64,000 bases of DNA from Hippea maritima DSM 10411 (GTDB lineage: Bacteria; Campylobacterota_A; Desulfurellia; Desulfurellales; Hippeaceae). Position numbers and translations under genes: made by a program. Below the pieces are notes generated by a model. The model had not been told where the DNA came from. It did no database searches and worked only from the letters and a program-made list of their open reading frames with translations. The stretch is from assembly GCF_000194135.1 (NCBI RefSeq), contig NC_015318.1, forward strand, positions 882,501 to 946,500. Reading direction: 5' to 3'. This document shows positions 1-10,965 of the stretch, piece by piece (within the stretch, counting starts at the first letter, position 1; each line of letters opens with the position of its first letter).

Positions 1-44
1 GTATCGGGGCAATCCTTGGCACAGAAGTGGTTTATCCAATCCAT
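1..44 (-). CDS. Molybdopterin oxidoreductase, N-terminal codons only (partial)
   Basis: Only the first 14 complete codons lie inside the window. They read MDWINHFCAKDCPD, then an incomplete codon that must be Thr. Cys-x3-Cys-Pro-Asp-Thr is the start of the N-terminal [4Fe-4S] motif of molybdopterin-guanine-dinucleotide oxidoreductases (formate dehydrogenase/polysulfide reductase superfamily). The ATG overlaps the end of the preceding gene by 13 bases, and a GGAG Shine-Dalgarno lies about 8 bases upstream, which supports translational coupling. Substrate cannot be told from this fragment. The call rests on a very short motif. Confidence 0.55.
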   Translation of the reverse strand, partial: MDWINHFCAKDCPD

Positions 45-757
45 TTTGGTTTCTCCAACTTTCCCCTTGCAAATAAAACCTGCAAAAACTCTTGCTCTAT
101 TCTTTTGCCTGCATCTATCAAAAGCCTATACAGTTCATTCTTTTCGATCCTTTTTGAGTCGCACTCGCTCTTGCTTATCTCCGGTAAAACAGAAGAAAAC
201 CCCGTATAGATTTCTCTTGCTATAGCCTCGCTTGGATAAAACTCCAAACCTTCAAGGAGCTTCTTTAGGCTTGCGTATATGGAGAGTCCATCGCAATCAA
301 GGTCACCAAAGAAAACCACTTTTTTATAGGAAAGCCTTTTGATAAATGTTGCTACCTGTTTTGTAAGATGGAAGCCCTTGTTGTATAAAAAAACCGCATT
401 GTTCGGCTTCATACTCATAAAGAACGATAGGTTTTCGGATATAACCACCGTTAAGTCATCGCTTTGTTCTATGCTTTTCACATCGCCACCAAAAAAGGCT
501 GCTAAATGGAGTTTATCTGTAAGCTCCTTTATGTTGATGCCGTTGATATACAGGTCTGTGTCTGTTCGGATGTAAATAATATTCGGCCTTTCGACTATGG
601 CCAAGCTGTTAAAGAGATCTGCAAGCTCTCTATGCTTTTCTATGTATTTTGAACTGCCAAATAGGTAGGCTGAGCAGAAACGAATATCCTCGCCTTTGTA
701 TTCGTTTTGCATGAAGTCTATAATTTTTTGTCTTGCCTCTATGAGAAAATTATCCAT
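32..757 (-). CDS. Stand-alone DUF2220/JetD C-terminal (Toprim-like) protein
   Basis: A 241-residue protein resembling the C-terminal Toprim-fold half of DUF2220 proteins, best known as JetD, the nuclease subunit of the Wadjet SMC anti-plasmid system. Visible motifs are a conserved acidic residue in ISENL (Glu108) and the metal-binding GDLDCDG (residues 151-157) followed by an amphipathic helix. JetD is usually about 380 residues with an N-terminal arm; here that arm is short. No jetA, jetB or jetC (MukF/E/B-like) gene is in view. The ATG overlaps the end of the GT39 gene by 8 bases, so it is probably co-transcribed with it. Family assignment is by motif; a role in defence or topology is inference. 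Confidence 0.6.
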   Translation of the reverse strand: MDNFLIEARQKIIDFMQNEYKGEDIRFCSAYLFGSSKYIEKHRELADLFNSLAIVERPNIIYIRTDTDLYINGINIKELTDKLHLAAFFGGDVKSIEQSDDLTVVISENLSFFMSMKPNNAVFLYNKGFHLTKQVATFIKRLSYKKVVFFGDLDCDGLSIYASLKKLLEGLEFYPSEAIAREIYTGFSSVLPEISKSECDSKRIEKNELYRLLIDAGKRIEQEFLQVLFARGKLEKPKWIG

Positions 758-2273
758 TATTCACAAGCAACAAAACTGTCTTTTTGCCCTTATCTTGAAA
801 CTTGCCCAATATCTTAAAATGCCCCATGAGCTCGTTTAAATGCTTTTCTTTTGTATAGACAAAAAACTTACCCTTTAATGAATTAAAATAACTGGGATCT
901 CTAACTTCACTTAAACAACGGCGAGTATAGGCAGTTATGGATTGATTGTTTATTTTATATTCAAATAAAGGTAAACTCGTCGATATAACTGTTTTCCAGA
1001 TATGTTTTTCTGGTCTAAACTGCTCAAATTGAAAAAGTAGAACAAAACCAACAACACTAAGCATTAAAGCCTTGTAAAACGCTACGTTTTTTGGCTCTTT
1101 TAATATGTTAGTTAAAGCTACAAAAAAAAGCCCGAAAAATAGCGTCGGCATTAAACTTTCCATACCCTGCTTATAGGAATACAGGCTTAATCCAACACCT
1201 AAAATAAACTCAAAAACAAACATAGAGAAAGCTTTAATTTTACTGTTTCTGGCTTTTTCTATAGCTAACCCAAACAAAACGCTTAAAGGTATAAAGCCAA
1301 AAGCTATGTAATGGGCTAACTTGTTTTTAGAGATCGAAAAAAACAGAAAAACCCACAAAAACCAAACAAATAAAAAGATTACCTTTTTATTTTTAAAATC
1401 CAAAGCCTTATAGAAATCAACCAGAAATGGCCACCATAGATAAACAGCTGCTACAGATATAGGGAAAAAATAGAAAAACGAATGTGGATGCTGATGAGCA
1501 GCGCCTGTAAATCTTTCTATGTTATGATATATTAAAAACTTATTGATAAACTCCATACCATAGAGCTTATAAACAACCACATACCACGGCATGCTTACAA
1601 TCAAAAAAACCAGAAAACCCATACCGTTTCTTAAGGAAAAAAATTCCTTAATGCCGCTGCTTCTTTTTACTATCCATAGATACAAAAAATAGGTAAAACC
1701 CACACTTACAATTCCTATAGGGCCTTTTGTTAGAAATGCCAAAGCTGTAAATAACCATCCCAAGATGTATCTGTTTTCTATAAAGTAATACACCCCGGCA
1801 AGTTCGAATAAGATCAAGCTCATATCAGGATAAACTGCTCTACCCAAATAGAAGAAAAACAGAACAGAAATAAAGCCAACCACAGACAACTTAGCCGATT
1901 GTTCATCACCAAAAAGCCTTTTGCTTAAAAGACATACATAAACGCCGCTTAAAGAAGCAGATATTATGGCAGGCAGTTTTGCAGCATACTCTATCAACCC
2001 CAAAAAGTCATGCCCGCTCCTTATCAACTGCTCGACAAAAAAAAGCTTAAAAAATAACACTAATTCCCAGTAATATAGGATTGGTTTATCGAACCTAACA
2101 TGGCAGTTAAAAAACGGAATTATATAGTTATGGTTTTCTATCATTCTCAAGGCAGCATCTACATATTTGGGCTCATCCGGAGGAAAAAATGATATATAGA
2201 AACCACCTATGGAAAAAAATATAAACAAATATATGAATATAGATGTCTTGGTTCTCAGAAGCTTATCCAACAA
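750..2273 (-). CDS. GT39/ArnT-like membrane glycosyltransferase
   Basis: A 507-residue polytopic inner-membrane protein with about 10-12 hydrophobic segments. An early periplasmic loop carries FFPPDEPKYVDAA, matching the acidic catalytic loop (Asp-Glu-x-x-Tyr) of the GT39/PMT family that uses polyprenyl-phosphate sugar donors (ArnT, protein mannosyltransferases). The sequence RFDKPILYYW that follows is typical of the ArnT branch. The soluble C-terminal end is Lys-rich. The start shown is TTG directly after the upstream stop, with a weak ribosome site, so the exact start is uncertain. Acceptor (lipid A, other glycolipid or protein) is unknown. Confidence 0.8.
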   Translation of the reverse strand: MLDKLLRTKTSIFIYLFIFFSIGGFYISFFPPDEPKYVDAALRMIENHNYIIPFFNCHVRFDKPILYYWELVLFFKLFFVEQLIRSGHDFLGLIEYAAKLPAIISASLSGVYVCLLSKRLFGDEQSAKLSVVGFISVLFFFYLGRAVYPDMSLILFELAGVYYFIENRYILGWLFTALAFLTKGPIGIVSVGFTYFLYLWIVKRSSGIKEFFSLRNGMGFLVFLIVSMPWYVVVYKLYGMEFINKFLIYHNIERFTGAAHQHPHSFFYFFPISVAAVYLWWPFLVDFYKALDFKNKKVIFLFVWFLWVFLFFSISKNKLAHYIAFGFIPLSVLFGLAIEKARNSKIKAFSMFVFEFILGVGLSLYSYKQGMESLMPTLFFGLFFVALTNILKEPKNVAFYKALMLSVVGFVLLFQFEQFRPEKHIWKTVISTSLPLFEYKINNQSITAYTRRCLSEVRDPSYFNSLKGKFFVYTKEKHLNELMGHFKILGKFQDKGKKTVLLLVNNG

Positions 2274-2828
2274 TTAGTCTTTACCTAAAATTATCCTCTG
2301 GAGTTTTTTAAATGAATCTGTGCCTGCAAACTCAAGCCAGTAAAACACCAAGGTTTCTGCAGGAATAACGCTTATTCCGTGGCCATTGTAGAAATCCATG
2401 GCTGTTGAATAAAACTCATCTTCCCTTGATGTTGTTGCATCCCTGGCTATCACAACATTATACCCTTTGGCTTTCAAATCCACAGCTGTCGACAAAACGC
2501 AAATATGGGATTCAATGCCAGTAAGAACTACAGTTTTTCTACCTAGCTCTTCTATTCTTTTTGCTATTTCTTCTATTTTTAACGCAGAGAACGACATTTT
2601 ATCAAATCTTTCAGCATTATATTTCTCAAGGAGCGACTTTAACGGCTCTATCGTTTCTCCCAAACCCTTCGGGTATTGCTCTGTGTATATTATAGGCATA
2701 TTGAACTCATTGGCGGCCTCAACTAAAAGCCTGATATTTTTTGTGGTTCTGTCTAAATTTCTCATGACCTTACATAATTTCTCTTGCATGTCAATCACAA
2801 CCAAAATGGCGTTGTTTTTAGAGAACAT
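2274..2828 (-). CDS. Isochorismatase-family cysteine hydrolase
   Basis: A single-domain alpha/beta hydrolase of the isochorismatase/nicotinamidase superfamily. The triad is visible: Asp13 in VVIDMQ, Lys77 in RFDKMSFSAL, and nucleophile Cys110 in GIESHICVLSTA. Size (184 residues) matches stand-alone members close to YcaC/YecD. These hydrolyse amides or vinyl ethers, and most stand-alone members have no known substrate. I chose the ATG two codons inside the longest frame because it sits about 6 bases after a GGGGGG ribosome site. It abuts the glycosyltransferase gene downstream. Confidence 0.85.
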   Translation of the reverse strand: MFSKNNAILVVIDMQEKLCKVMRNLDRTTKNIRLLVEAANEFNMPIIYTEQYPKGLGETIEPLKSLLEKYNAERFDKMSFSALKIEEIAKRIEELGRKTVVLTGIESHICVLSTAVDLKAKGYNVVIARDATTSREDEFYSTAMDFYNGHGISVIPAETLVFYWLEFAGTDSFKKLQRIILGKD

Positions 2829-2839
2829 AGACACCCCCC

Positions 2840-3148
2840 TTATTTTTTTAGGTATTGAGATATTTTTTTTGCCTCAGTTTCTTTGGATTTAAACTTACCC
2901 ATCAGCTTTTCTTTTTTTTCAACAACCATATCAATTAACCTATTATTATCATATATCAGTTTTTTTGCAAGTTCCAATTCGTCATATTCGGGTTCTTCTT
3001 GACTCTTTAATTTATCAAACAGCTTATTTCTTTCTCTAAAAAGCTTATCCACCTCAGCAAGGTTAAATTCATCTTTTAAAATTTCTTCCTCTATTTTCTT
3101 GCCATTCTCAAATAAACTATTGTATATCTCTCTCCTTTTCTCATCCAC
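2840..3148 (-). CDS. Small charged helical protein of unknown function
   Basis: A 102-residue, Lys/Glu-rich, cytosolic protein with no transmembrane segment. The whole length looks helical with heptad-like spacing (residues about 5-60 and 65-100), so a coiled coil is likely. It starts at GTG, with GGAG about 10 bases upstream, and overlaps the end of the Ppx/GppA gene by 8 bases. I do not recognise the family. The helical-hairpin look is reminiscent of small flagellar chaperones such as FliT, but no motif supports that. Confidence 0.6.
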   Translation of the reverse strand: MDEKRREIYNSLFENGKKIEEEILKDEFNLAEVDKLFRERNKLFDKLKSQEEPEYDELELAKKLIYDNNRLIDMVVEKKEKLMGKFKSKETEAKKISQYLKK

Positions 3149-4064
3149 TGCAAAACTCCTTTATTATAACACCTTCTCTCAAACTACCATTTGTAGCTAT
3201 GAGATAATCCTTACCAAAAAACTCAAGCACCCTTTTTAGAATATACGCACCTACAACTATAACATCCTCTCTGCCTTTTTCCAAGATAGAATATCGCATT
3301 AACCGATGCTTCGAATCCATTTTGACCATATTTTTTAGTATAGACTCAATTACCGATTTCTTAAGTATATACCCTTCAACCGCTCTGTAGTCATAGTTAA
3401 CAAGTTTTAGATCTATAGCCGCGAGTGTAGTGGTGGTGCCTGCATTGGCAACAATAAAATCAATATTATCTTTTGCTTTTATCCTTTCATGCAAAATACC
3501 AATAAAATCATCTCCAGCCTTAACAAGTTCACCCTCTTGTGGTGGATCTTCTTTGATATGCTTTTCTAAGAGTTTTACAACACCTATGGGCAAGCTAAAT
3601 GCCTCTTTTAAGTTTTTACCGCAAGAAAACATAAACTCAGTGCTGCCCCCGCCCAAATCAAAAGCAGCCCACCTCTTGCCCTTAACTCTACCATTTAGAA
3701 AATACATTATACCTAAATGTGTAAGTTCAGCTTCTTCATCACCGTCTATTACCCTAATATTTAAACCAAGTTTTTCTGCTTCCTTTAAAAGCTCATCTTT
3801 ATTTAAAGCCTCTCTTGTAGCACTTGTTGCAACAGCAACGGTTTTGTCAACATTAAAATCAACTATAAGCCTTAAATATTCCTTCAATATTTCAAGTGTT
3901 CTTTGTATGGCTTGAGGTTTTAATATTTTTTGGGGCAAGAACCCCTCGCCTAAACGGGCTATTCTGCTTTTTTGAAGCAGAAACTCAAATGTGCATGGAC
4001 CCTTTTTCCTTGCAATAAGTAACCTTACAGTGTTTGTTCCTATATCAATAGAAGCAATAACCAT
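3141..4064 (-). CDS. Ppx/GppA family exopolyphosphatase/pppGpp phosphatase
   Basis: A 307-residue ASKHA-fold phosphatase. The N-terminal phosphate loop SIDIGTNT (residues 5-12), a catalytic-type Glu near residue 111 (DGDEEAEL), and the second glycine loop AFDLGGGSTEF (about 134-144) are all present. Length matches the short two-domain form that lacks the C-terminal HD-like extension of E. coli Ppx. The family removes terminal phosphate from polyphosphate or from pppGpp; sequence alone cannot separate the two. It lies directly downstream of the PiT/DUF47 phosphate uptake pair, which favours a polyphosphate/phosphate role. Confidence 0.88.
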   Translation of the reverse strand: MVIASIDIGTNTVRLLIARKKGPCTFEFLLQKSRIARLGEGFLPQKILKPQAIQRTLEILKEYLRLIVDFNVDKTVAVATSATREALNKDELLKEAEKLGLNIRVIDGDEEAELTHLGIMYFLNGRVKGKRWAAFDLGGGSTEFMFSCGKNLKEAFSLPIGVVKLLEKHIKEDPPQEGELVKAGDDFIGILHERIKAKDNIDFIVANAGTTTTLAAIDLKLVNYDYRAVEGYILKKSVIESILKNMVKMDSKHRLMRYSILEKGREDVIVVGAYILKRVLEFFGKDYLIATNGSLREGVIIKEFCSG

Positions 4065-5312
4065 TTAGCTCAAAAATAAGCCCTTTAAAACAAGGAATAT
4101 AGCAGCAGACAGAGCAGCAGCTATAGGTAAGGTTAAAAGCCATGAAACTATTATATCTTTTAACACCTTAAGATTCAGGGCTCCTATACCTCTTGCAAGT
4201 CCAACACCTATTACAGAACCTACAAGTGTATGTGTTGTAGATATGGGAAGCCCCATTTTAGAACAAACAAGAACAGTAGTGGCGGCCCCAAATTCGGCAG
4301 CAAAACCCCTTGATGGTGTCATATCTGTAATTCTTCTACCTACAACCAAAATAACTTTATATCCATACATAGAAAGTCCAGCAACTATACCCACAGCGCC
4401 AACGCTTAAAACCCAAATTGGCATGGATAGGTGTTGATGAGCTGTTAAAGCCTTTGCATAAACGGCGCCCATTAATGGTCCAACGGCATTTGCAACATCG
4501 TTAGCACCGTGGGAAAATGCCATGTATGAAGCTGTAATAACCTGCAGTATGGCGAATATACGCTCAACCTGAGGGTATCTTCTTTTGTAGGGTAGGGTGG
4601 TATCCACTGGTATGCCGGAAACTATCTTGTATATTATACCGTAAAAGACAATACTCACTGCCGTAGCTATGAGCAGGGAGTTTACAAAGGAGAAGTTTAA
4701 ATGTAGATTCTTAAGACCCTTATAAAGCATGGAGAAAACCAAAACCATGGAGACCATAAAAGCTAAAAATGGCGCATATCTTTTTGCCGCTATAACAGGT
4801 TTCTCATTAGAGAGTATTTTTTTTGATATGAATAGAAAAATAAAGAAAGATATGATGCCGCCACTTATTGGAGACACTATCCAGCTCAAAACAATAGTTA
4901 TAACCTTTCCCCACTCGATCGAGCCAAAACCTTGAGTTACAATGCCAAAGCCCATAACACCACCTACAATTGAGTGGGTAGTAGATACAGGCATTCCAAG
5001 CTTTGTAGCCATATTAACCCATAAAGCAGCAGACAAAAGTGTAGCAAGCATTCCATATGCAAACACCATAGCATCGTATCTATAGGAAAATGGGCTAACA
5101 ATACCCTTTGCAACAGTCAAACTAACATGATTACCTACCAATATAGCTCCAGAGAACTCAAAAATAGCTGCAACAATTATAGCCTGTTTAAAACTCAGGC
5201 TGCGAGCGCCAACACTTGTGCCCATAGCGTTGGCAACGTCGTTAGCACCTATATTCCATGCCATGTAAAAGCCGAATGCAGCAGCAAGCAAAAGAATTAA
5301 CAACGGACTCAT
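4065..5312 (-). CDS. PiT-family inorganic phosphate transporter
   Basis: A 415-residue inner-membrane protein with about 10-11 hydrophobic segments. It shows the duplicated PiT signature: N-terminal GANDVANAMGTSVGAR and C-terminal GANDVANAVGPLMGA, each followed by a P-(V/I)-S-T-T-H motif. PiT carriers import metal-phosphate or Na/H-coupled phosphate with low affinity. The ATG overlaps the stop of the DUF47 gene (ATGA), the standard arrangement for a DUF47-pit pair. Confidence 0.93.
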   Translation of the reverse strand: MSPLLILLLAAAFGFYMAWNIGANDVANAMGTSVGARSLSFKQAIIVAAIFEFSGAILVGNHVSLTVAKGIVSPFSYRYDAMVFAYGMLATLLSAALWVNMATKLGMPVSTTHSIVGGVMGFGIVTQGFGSIEWGKVITIVLSWIVSPISGGIISFFIFLFISKKILSNEKPVIAAKRYAPFLAFMVSMVLVFSMLYKGLKNLHLNFSFVNSLLIATAVSIVFYGIIYKIVSGIPVDTTLPYKRRYPQVERIFAILQVITASYMAFSHGANDVANAVGPLMGAVYAKALTAHQHLSMPIWVLSVGAVGIVAGLSMYGYKVILVVGRRITDMTPSRGFAAEFGAATTVLVCSKMGLPISTTHTLVGSVIGVGLARGIGALNLKVLKDIIVSWLLTLPIAAALSAAIFLVLKGLFLS

Positions 5313-5977
5313 TGTGATATTATCAACCTTATTCTATTTGCCATTTTTTCAGCGGCATTTGCTATATCTCCAGTGGCCTCAATTATCTTCATCCACAATA
5401 TTAACGAAGCGCAGTCAAGCTCTTCTGAGCTGTTTACCACTATTTTTGTTAAATCATACTGAAATACATCGGTTTCATGTTCTTTTTCGTTTATCTTATC
5501 TAAAAGTTCAACTACTTCTTTAGCTTCTGGGCCGGCAAAACCAGCTTCTCTTAGAGTTTCAAGCTCTTCAATTACATGTTTTGATAACTCCACAACCTCA
5601 AGAACACTTTTAACAAAGTCGTTTATCTTATTCTTAAGATCTTCAGGCACTTTAATTGTTTTGAAAGTCATCAAGACTCCCAAATCCTCTGTTTTATCTG
5701 CTATAGCATCCATTGATGTTATAATCTGCAAAACATCGCCTCTTGCAACGGGCATAAACACACTTTTTGGTAAACTTTGCCTGATCGTATTCTTTATTGT
5801 ATCTGTTTTATACTCATGATCAGAAATCTCTTTTGCAAGCCTTCTTATTTCCTCCTCATCTCCACTTAAGAAAGCCTTATAAAGCCCAGGTATCCTATTG
5901 GTGCACTCCATAACCTCTTTCATCATTTCCATAATGGCTATGAAGGGAGACTTTCTAAACAAATCAAATATACCCAT
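5309..5977 (-). CDS. DUF47/PhoU-like accessory protein of PiT transporter
   Basis: A 222-residue all-helical cytosolic protein of the DUF47 (TIGR00153) family. PhoU-like metal-binding helices are visible: an Asp/Glu-His pair in ISDHEYKTD near residue 52, and EKEHETDVFQYD near residues 167-178. Members are encoded next to pit genes and are thought to restrain or regulate the transporter. Its stop overlaps the pit start by 4 bases. Confidence 0.9.
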   Translation of the reverse strand: MGIFDLFRKSPFIAIMEMMKEVMECTNRIPGLYKAFLSGDEEEIRRLAKEISDHEYKTDTIKNTIRQSLPKSVFMPVARGDVLQIITSMDAIADKTEDLGVLMTFKTIKVPEDLKNKINDFVKSVLEVVELSKHVIEELETLREAGFAGPEAKEVVELLDKINEKEHETDVFQYDLTKIVVNSSEELDCASLILWMKIIEATGDIANAAEKMANRIRLIISQ

Positions 5978-5987
5978 ATAATCCCCC

Positions 5988-7010
5988 TTAGATTTTTGCT
6001 TTTTCTATTATACTTCTTGCCACATCCTCAAATGCTTTAGCTACAGGTGAAGTAGGATTAGAGATTACAATAGGCTTGCCTTTATCTCCACCTTCTCTAA
6101 CCTCAACATCTATAGGTATCTCTCCCAAAAAGTCCAAACCTGTTTCATTGGCAAATTTCTTTGCTCCGCCATGATCAAATATATCTGTCCTTGCGCCACA
6201 ATGTGGGCATATAAAATAGCTCATATTCTCAATAACGCCTATTGTGGGTATATTGAGCCTTTTGAAAAAGTCATAAGCCCTCATAGCATCACTCATAGCC
6301 ACATTCTGGGGTGTTATAACTATAATACCACCGCTAACTTTTGTAAGTTGAGCTAAAGATAACTGGGCATCGCCTGTGCCAGGAGGGAGGTCTACCACAA
6401 GAAAATCCAGATCGCCCCAAATAACATCATCCAAAAACTGCTTAATAGCCTGGTGAATTAAAGCACCCCTCCAAATAACAGCTGCATCTTTTGGAACCAG
6501 ATTTCCTATTGAGAGGATTTTAATACCGTATTTTTCTATAGGTAAAATCTTATCTTTATATTTTAGGTCTATAGTTATAGGTGTTCCCTCTATACCCATC
6601 ATTGTAGGTATGTTAGGACCATAGATATCAGCATCCAAAAGACCCACTTTATAGCCAAATTTAGCCAATGCCAAAGCTGTATTCACGCTTACGGTAGATT
6701 TACCAACCCCACCTTTACCTGAGGTTGTAGCAATAACATGCTTAATATGGGAAAGCTTGTTCTCTTCATCTACAATCTTTTCTATAACAAGCTCCACATC
6801 TTCAATACCCTCAAGTTTTTTGAGAGACATCGGGATGCTTTTCTTCAAAAGCTCAACAACGGAATCTTTCTCATCTGAGTTTAACTTAAGTTTTACAATT
6901 ACTTTTGAACCTTCAACAACAACATCATCCAAAACACCTTCTTTAATTATACTATGCGTTTTACCAGGATAAAATACCCGGCTTAGCTCATTTATAACCC
7001 TATCCTTCAT
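5988..7010 (-). CDS. Mrp/ApbC-type Fe-S cluster carrier P-loop ATPase
   Basis: A 340-residue Mrp/NBP35 protein. A MIP18/DUF59-like N-terminal domain (about residues 1-80) precedes a deviant Walker A, SGKGGVGKST (97-106), a switch region DADIYGPNIP and Walker B-like VVDLPPGTGD. The bridging Cys pair CPHC (Cys268, Cys271) binds a [4Fe-4S] cluster between two subunits. It is expected to scaffold or carry Fe-S clusters to client enzymes. It starts at ATG downstream of ahcY with a short gap, so is probably in the same transcript. Confidence 0.92.
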   Translation of the reverse strand: MKDRVINELSRVFYPGKTHSIIKEGVLDDVVVEGSKVIVKLKLNSDEKDSVVELLKKSIPMSLKKLEGIEDVELVIEKIVDEENKLSHIKHVIATTSGKGGVGKSTVSVNTALALAKFGYKVGLLDADIYGPNIPTMMGIEGTPITIDLKYKDKILPIEKYGIKILSIGNLVPKDAAVIWRGALIHQAIKQFLDDVIWGDLDFLVVDLPPGTGDAQLSLAQLTKVSGGIIVITPQNVAMSDAMRAYDFFKRLNIPTIGVIENMSYFICPHCGARTDIFDHGGAKKFANETGLDFLGEIPIDVEVREGGDKGKPIVISNPTSPVAKAFEDVARSIIEKAKI

Positions 7011-7031
7011 AACTCTATCTCCTTTAAACTA

Positions 7032-9450
<2,419 letters not shown>

Positions 9451-9478
9451 GGCTTTTGCTCCTTTCTAAAAAGAAAAA

Positions 9479-9567
9479 TGGTGCCGAAGAGGGGGGTCGA
9501 ACCCCTACGGGCGTTAAAGCCCACTAGACCCTGAATCTAGCGCGTCTGCCAATTCCGCCACTTCGGC
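9479..9567 (-). tRNA. tRNA-Leu (anticodon CAG), CCA encoded
   Basis: The minus strand folds as a class II (long variable arm) tRNA of 89 nt. The acceptor stem is GCCGAAG/CTTCGGC with discriminator A, followed by an encoded CCA. The D-arm contains GGCGGAATTGGCAGACGC, typical of leucine tRNAs. The anticodon arm is CTAGA-TTCAGGG-TCTAG, giving CAG (reads CUG codons). The variable arm pairs GGGC with GCCC, and the T-arm is GGGGTTCGACCCC. Confidence 0.97.
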
Positions 9568-9579
9568 ACTTCGCTTGAG

Positions 9580-9607
9580 ATTATAATAAAAAGCCCTGCC
9601 GTGTCAA
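9580..9607 (-). promoter_or_regulatory. Sigma-70 promoter for tRNA-Leu (and metK operon)
   Basis: On the minus strand a perfect TTGACA (at 9602-9607) is followed after 16 bases by a perfect TATAAT (at 9580-9585). Transcription should begin a few bases before the tRNA 5' end. The -35 box abuts the hemW stop codon. As all downstream genes run in the same direction with short gaps, the transcript may continue into metK and ahcY. Confidence 0.85.
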
Positions 9608-10705
9608 TCATATAAATTCACTAAAAATAGCATTTGATACAAGCATGGCTCTTGGAGATGATAAAAATAGTCGTCCATTTTCCTTTTTTAAAAAGCCCGA
9701 TTTAATAAACTTATCAATCTCATATTTGAATAAACTTTCTACATCAACACCATACCTGTCTTTAAAAACCTTCAAATCAATGCCTTCCTTTAGTCTTAAG
9801 CCTAAAATAAACATCTCTTTTGCAAGCTCTATTCCTTCAAGCTCTTCTTCAACAATATAGCTACCCAAAGGGTTTTTTACAAATTCATACAAATTTGAAC
9901 TGTTTTTTATTCTCTTGCCTGATAAAAATGAACTTGCAGAAACACCAAAGCCCTTATAATCATATCCAAGCCAATAAGCATTGTTGTGCTTACTTCGAAA
10001 ACCTTTCTTGGAAAAGTTTGATATTTCATATTGCTCAAAACCGTTTTTAGATAAAACTTCACACAGTTTAAGGTAAAATTCTTCTATATCTTCTTCATTT
10101 GATGATTTAAAGCCCATCTTAAAAAACTCACTGCCTTCCTCAATAGAGAGCATATAAATAGATACATGTTTTATATCTAACTTGCATGTTATATCTAAAT
10201 CATACATCAGCTCATCCAATGTCTCGCCTACACCATAAATCAAATCTACACTTATATTCCTAAAACCGACCGCCAAAGCCTTCTCAACAGCAGATAAACT
10301 CTCTTTTTTATTATGAATTCTCCCTAAAATTTTCAACTTCCTATCGTTGAACGATTGAACACCTATACTTAATCTGTTTATACCTAAACTCTTCAATCCT
10401 TTTAAATAGTTCCCCTTAAGAAGTGGTATAGTTTCAAATGTTATCTCATCTATATCACATCTAAATCTCTTATAAACTTCATTTAAGACTCTTTCTATTT
10501 GATTGAGTTTCAAAATAGATGGCGTACCACCACCAAAATAAACCGTCTTTACAGTTTTATCACTATTAAAACCACGAATTTCTCTAATCACTGCATCAAC
10601 ATATCCATCAATTTCGTTAAATCTCTTCTCAAAAGACACGAAACTACAATACGGGCATTTTTTATAACAAAACGGAATATGAAAATAAAAATAAATATCA
10701 TTCAT
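9608..10705 (-). CDS. hemW: HemW-like radical SAM protein
   Basis: A 365-residue radical SAM protein of the HemW/HemN family. The cluster motif is near the N-terminus: Cys13-x3-Cys17-x2-Cys20 in YFHIPFCYKKCPYC. It is followed by the SAM-binding YFGGGTPS and IGVQSF strands. HemW proteins were long annotated as oxygen-independent coproporphyrinogen oxidase but lack the extra cysteine and N-terminal region of true HemN and act in haem trafficking. Length and the start fit HemW. It overlaps the zinc-ribbon gene by 8 bases. Confidence 0.85.
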   Translation of the reverse strand: MNDIYFYFHIPFCYKKCPYCSFVSFEKRFNEIDGYVDAVIREIRGFNSDKTVKTVYFGGGTPSILKLNQIERVLNEVYKRFRCDIDEITFETIPLLKGNYLKGLKSLGINRLSIGVQSFNDRKLKILGRIHNKKESLSAVEKALAVGFRNISVDLIYGVGETLDELMYDLDITCKLDIKHVSIYMLSIEEGSEFFKMGFKSSNEEDIEEFYLKLCEVLSKNGFEQYEISNFSKKGFRSKHNNAYWLGYDYKGFGVSASSFLSGKRIKNSSNLYEFVKNPLGSYIVEEELEGIELAKEMFILGLRLKEGIDLKVFKDRYGVDVESLFKYEIDKFIKSGFLKKENGRLFLSSPRAMLVSNAIFSEFI

Positions 10706-10925
10706 AGCTACCTTTTTGTGTAAAACTCCCTTTTCTAACCTTTATAAAGGCACCATAATCAATTCCAAAAAGGTTTCCGCAGTTTGGACAAAATACTTTA
10801 TTGCCTTCTTTAATGGTATAATCTTCCTTAATTCTATCTTTGTAACACCTAAGAAGCCTACCTTTTCCTATTTTGCGATAACGCATTAGTTTTGCTTTAC
10901 ACCCCGTGCACTTTAAGGTAAACAT
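10698..10925 (-). CDS. Small zinc-ribbon protein
   Basis: A 75-residue protein from the first ATG. A knuckle Cys-Thr-Gly-Cys near the N-terminus and Cys-Pro-Asn-Cys-Gly in the middle form a likely four-cysteine zinc ribbon, with basic residues between them. A TTG seven codons upstream is possible, but the fold begins at the ATG. It overlaps the hemW start. No specific family is recognised; nucleic-acid binding is likely only by analogy. Confidence 0.6.
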   Translation of the reverse strand: MFTLKCTGCKAKLMRYRKIGKGRLLRCYKDRIKEDYTIKEGNKVFCPNCGNLFGIDYGAFIKVRKGSFTQKGSYE

Positions 10926-10933
10926 TTCATCGC

Positions 10934-10939
10934 TATAAT
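10934..10939 (+). promoter_or_regulatory. Possible -10 box (TATAAT) for small ORF
   Basis: A perfect TATAAT lies 26 bases upstream of a 27-codon ORF on the plus strand. No convincing -35 box is seen at the right distance, so this is weak. Confidence 0.3.
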
Positions 10940-10965
10940 AACACAAAGAGCAAAAGGGAGCAAAG

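Noticed and set aside
9451-9478. SAM riboswitch upstream of metK
   Set aside because: Only 28 bases separate metK from the tRNA 3' end, too short for any SAM riboswitch class.
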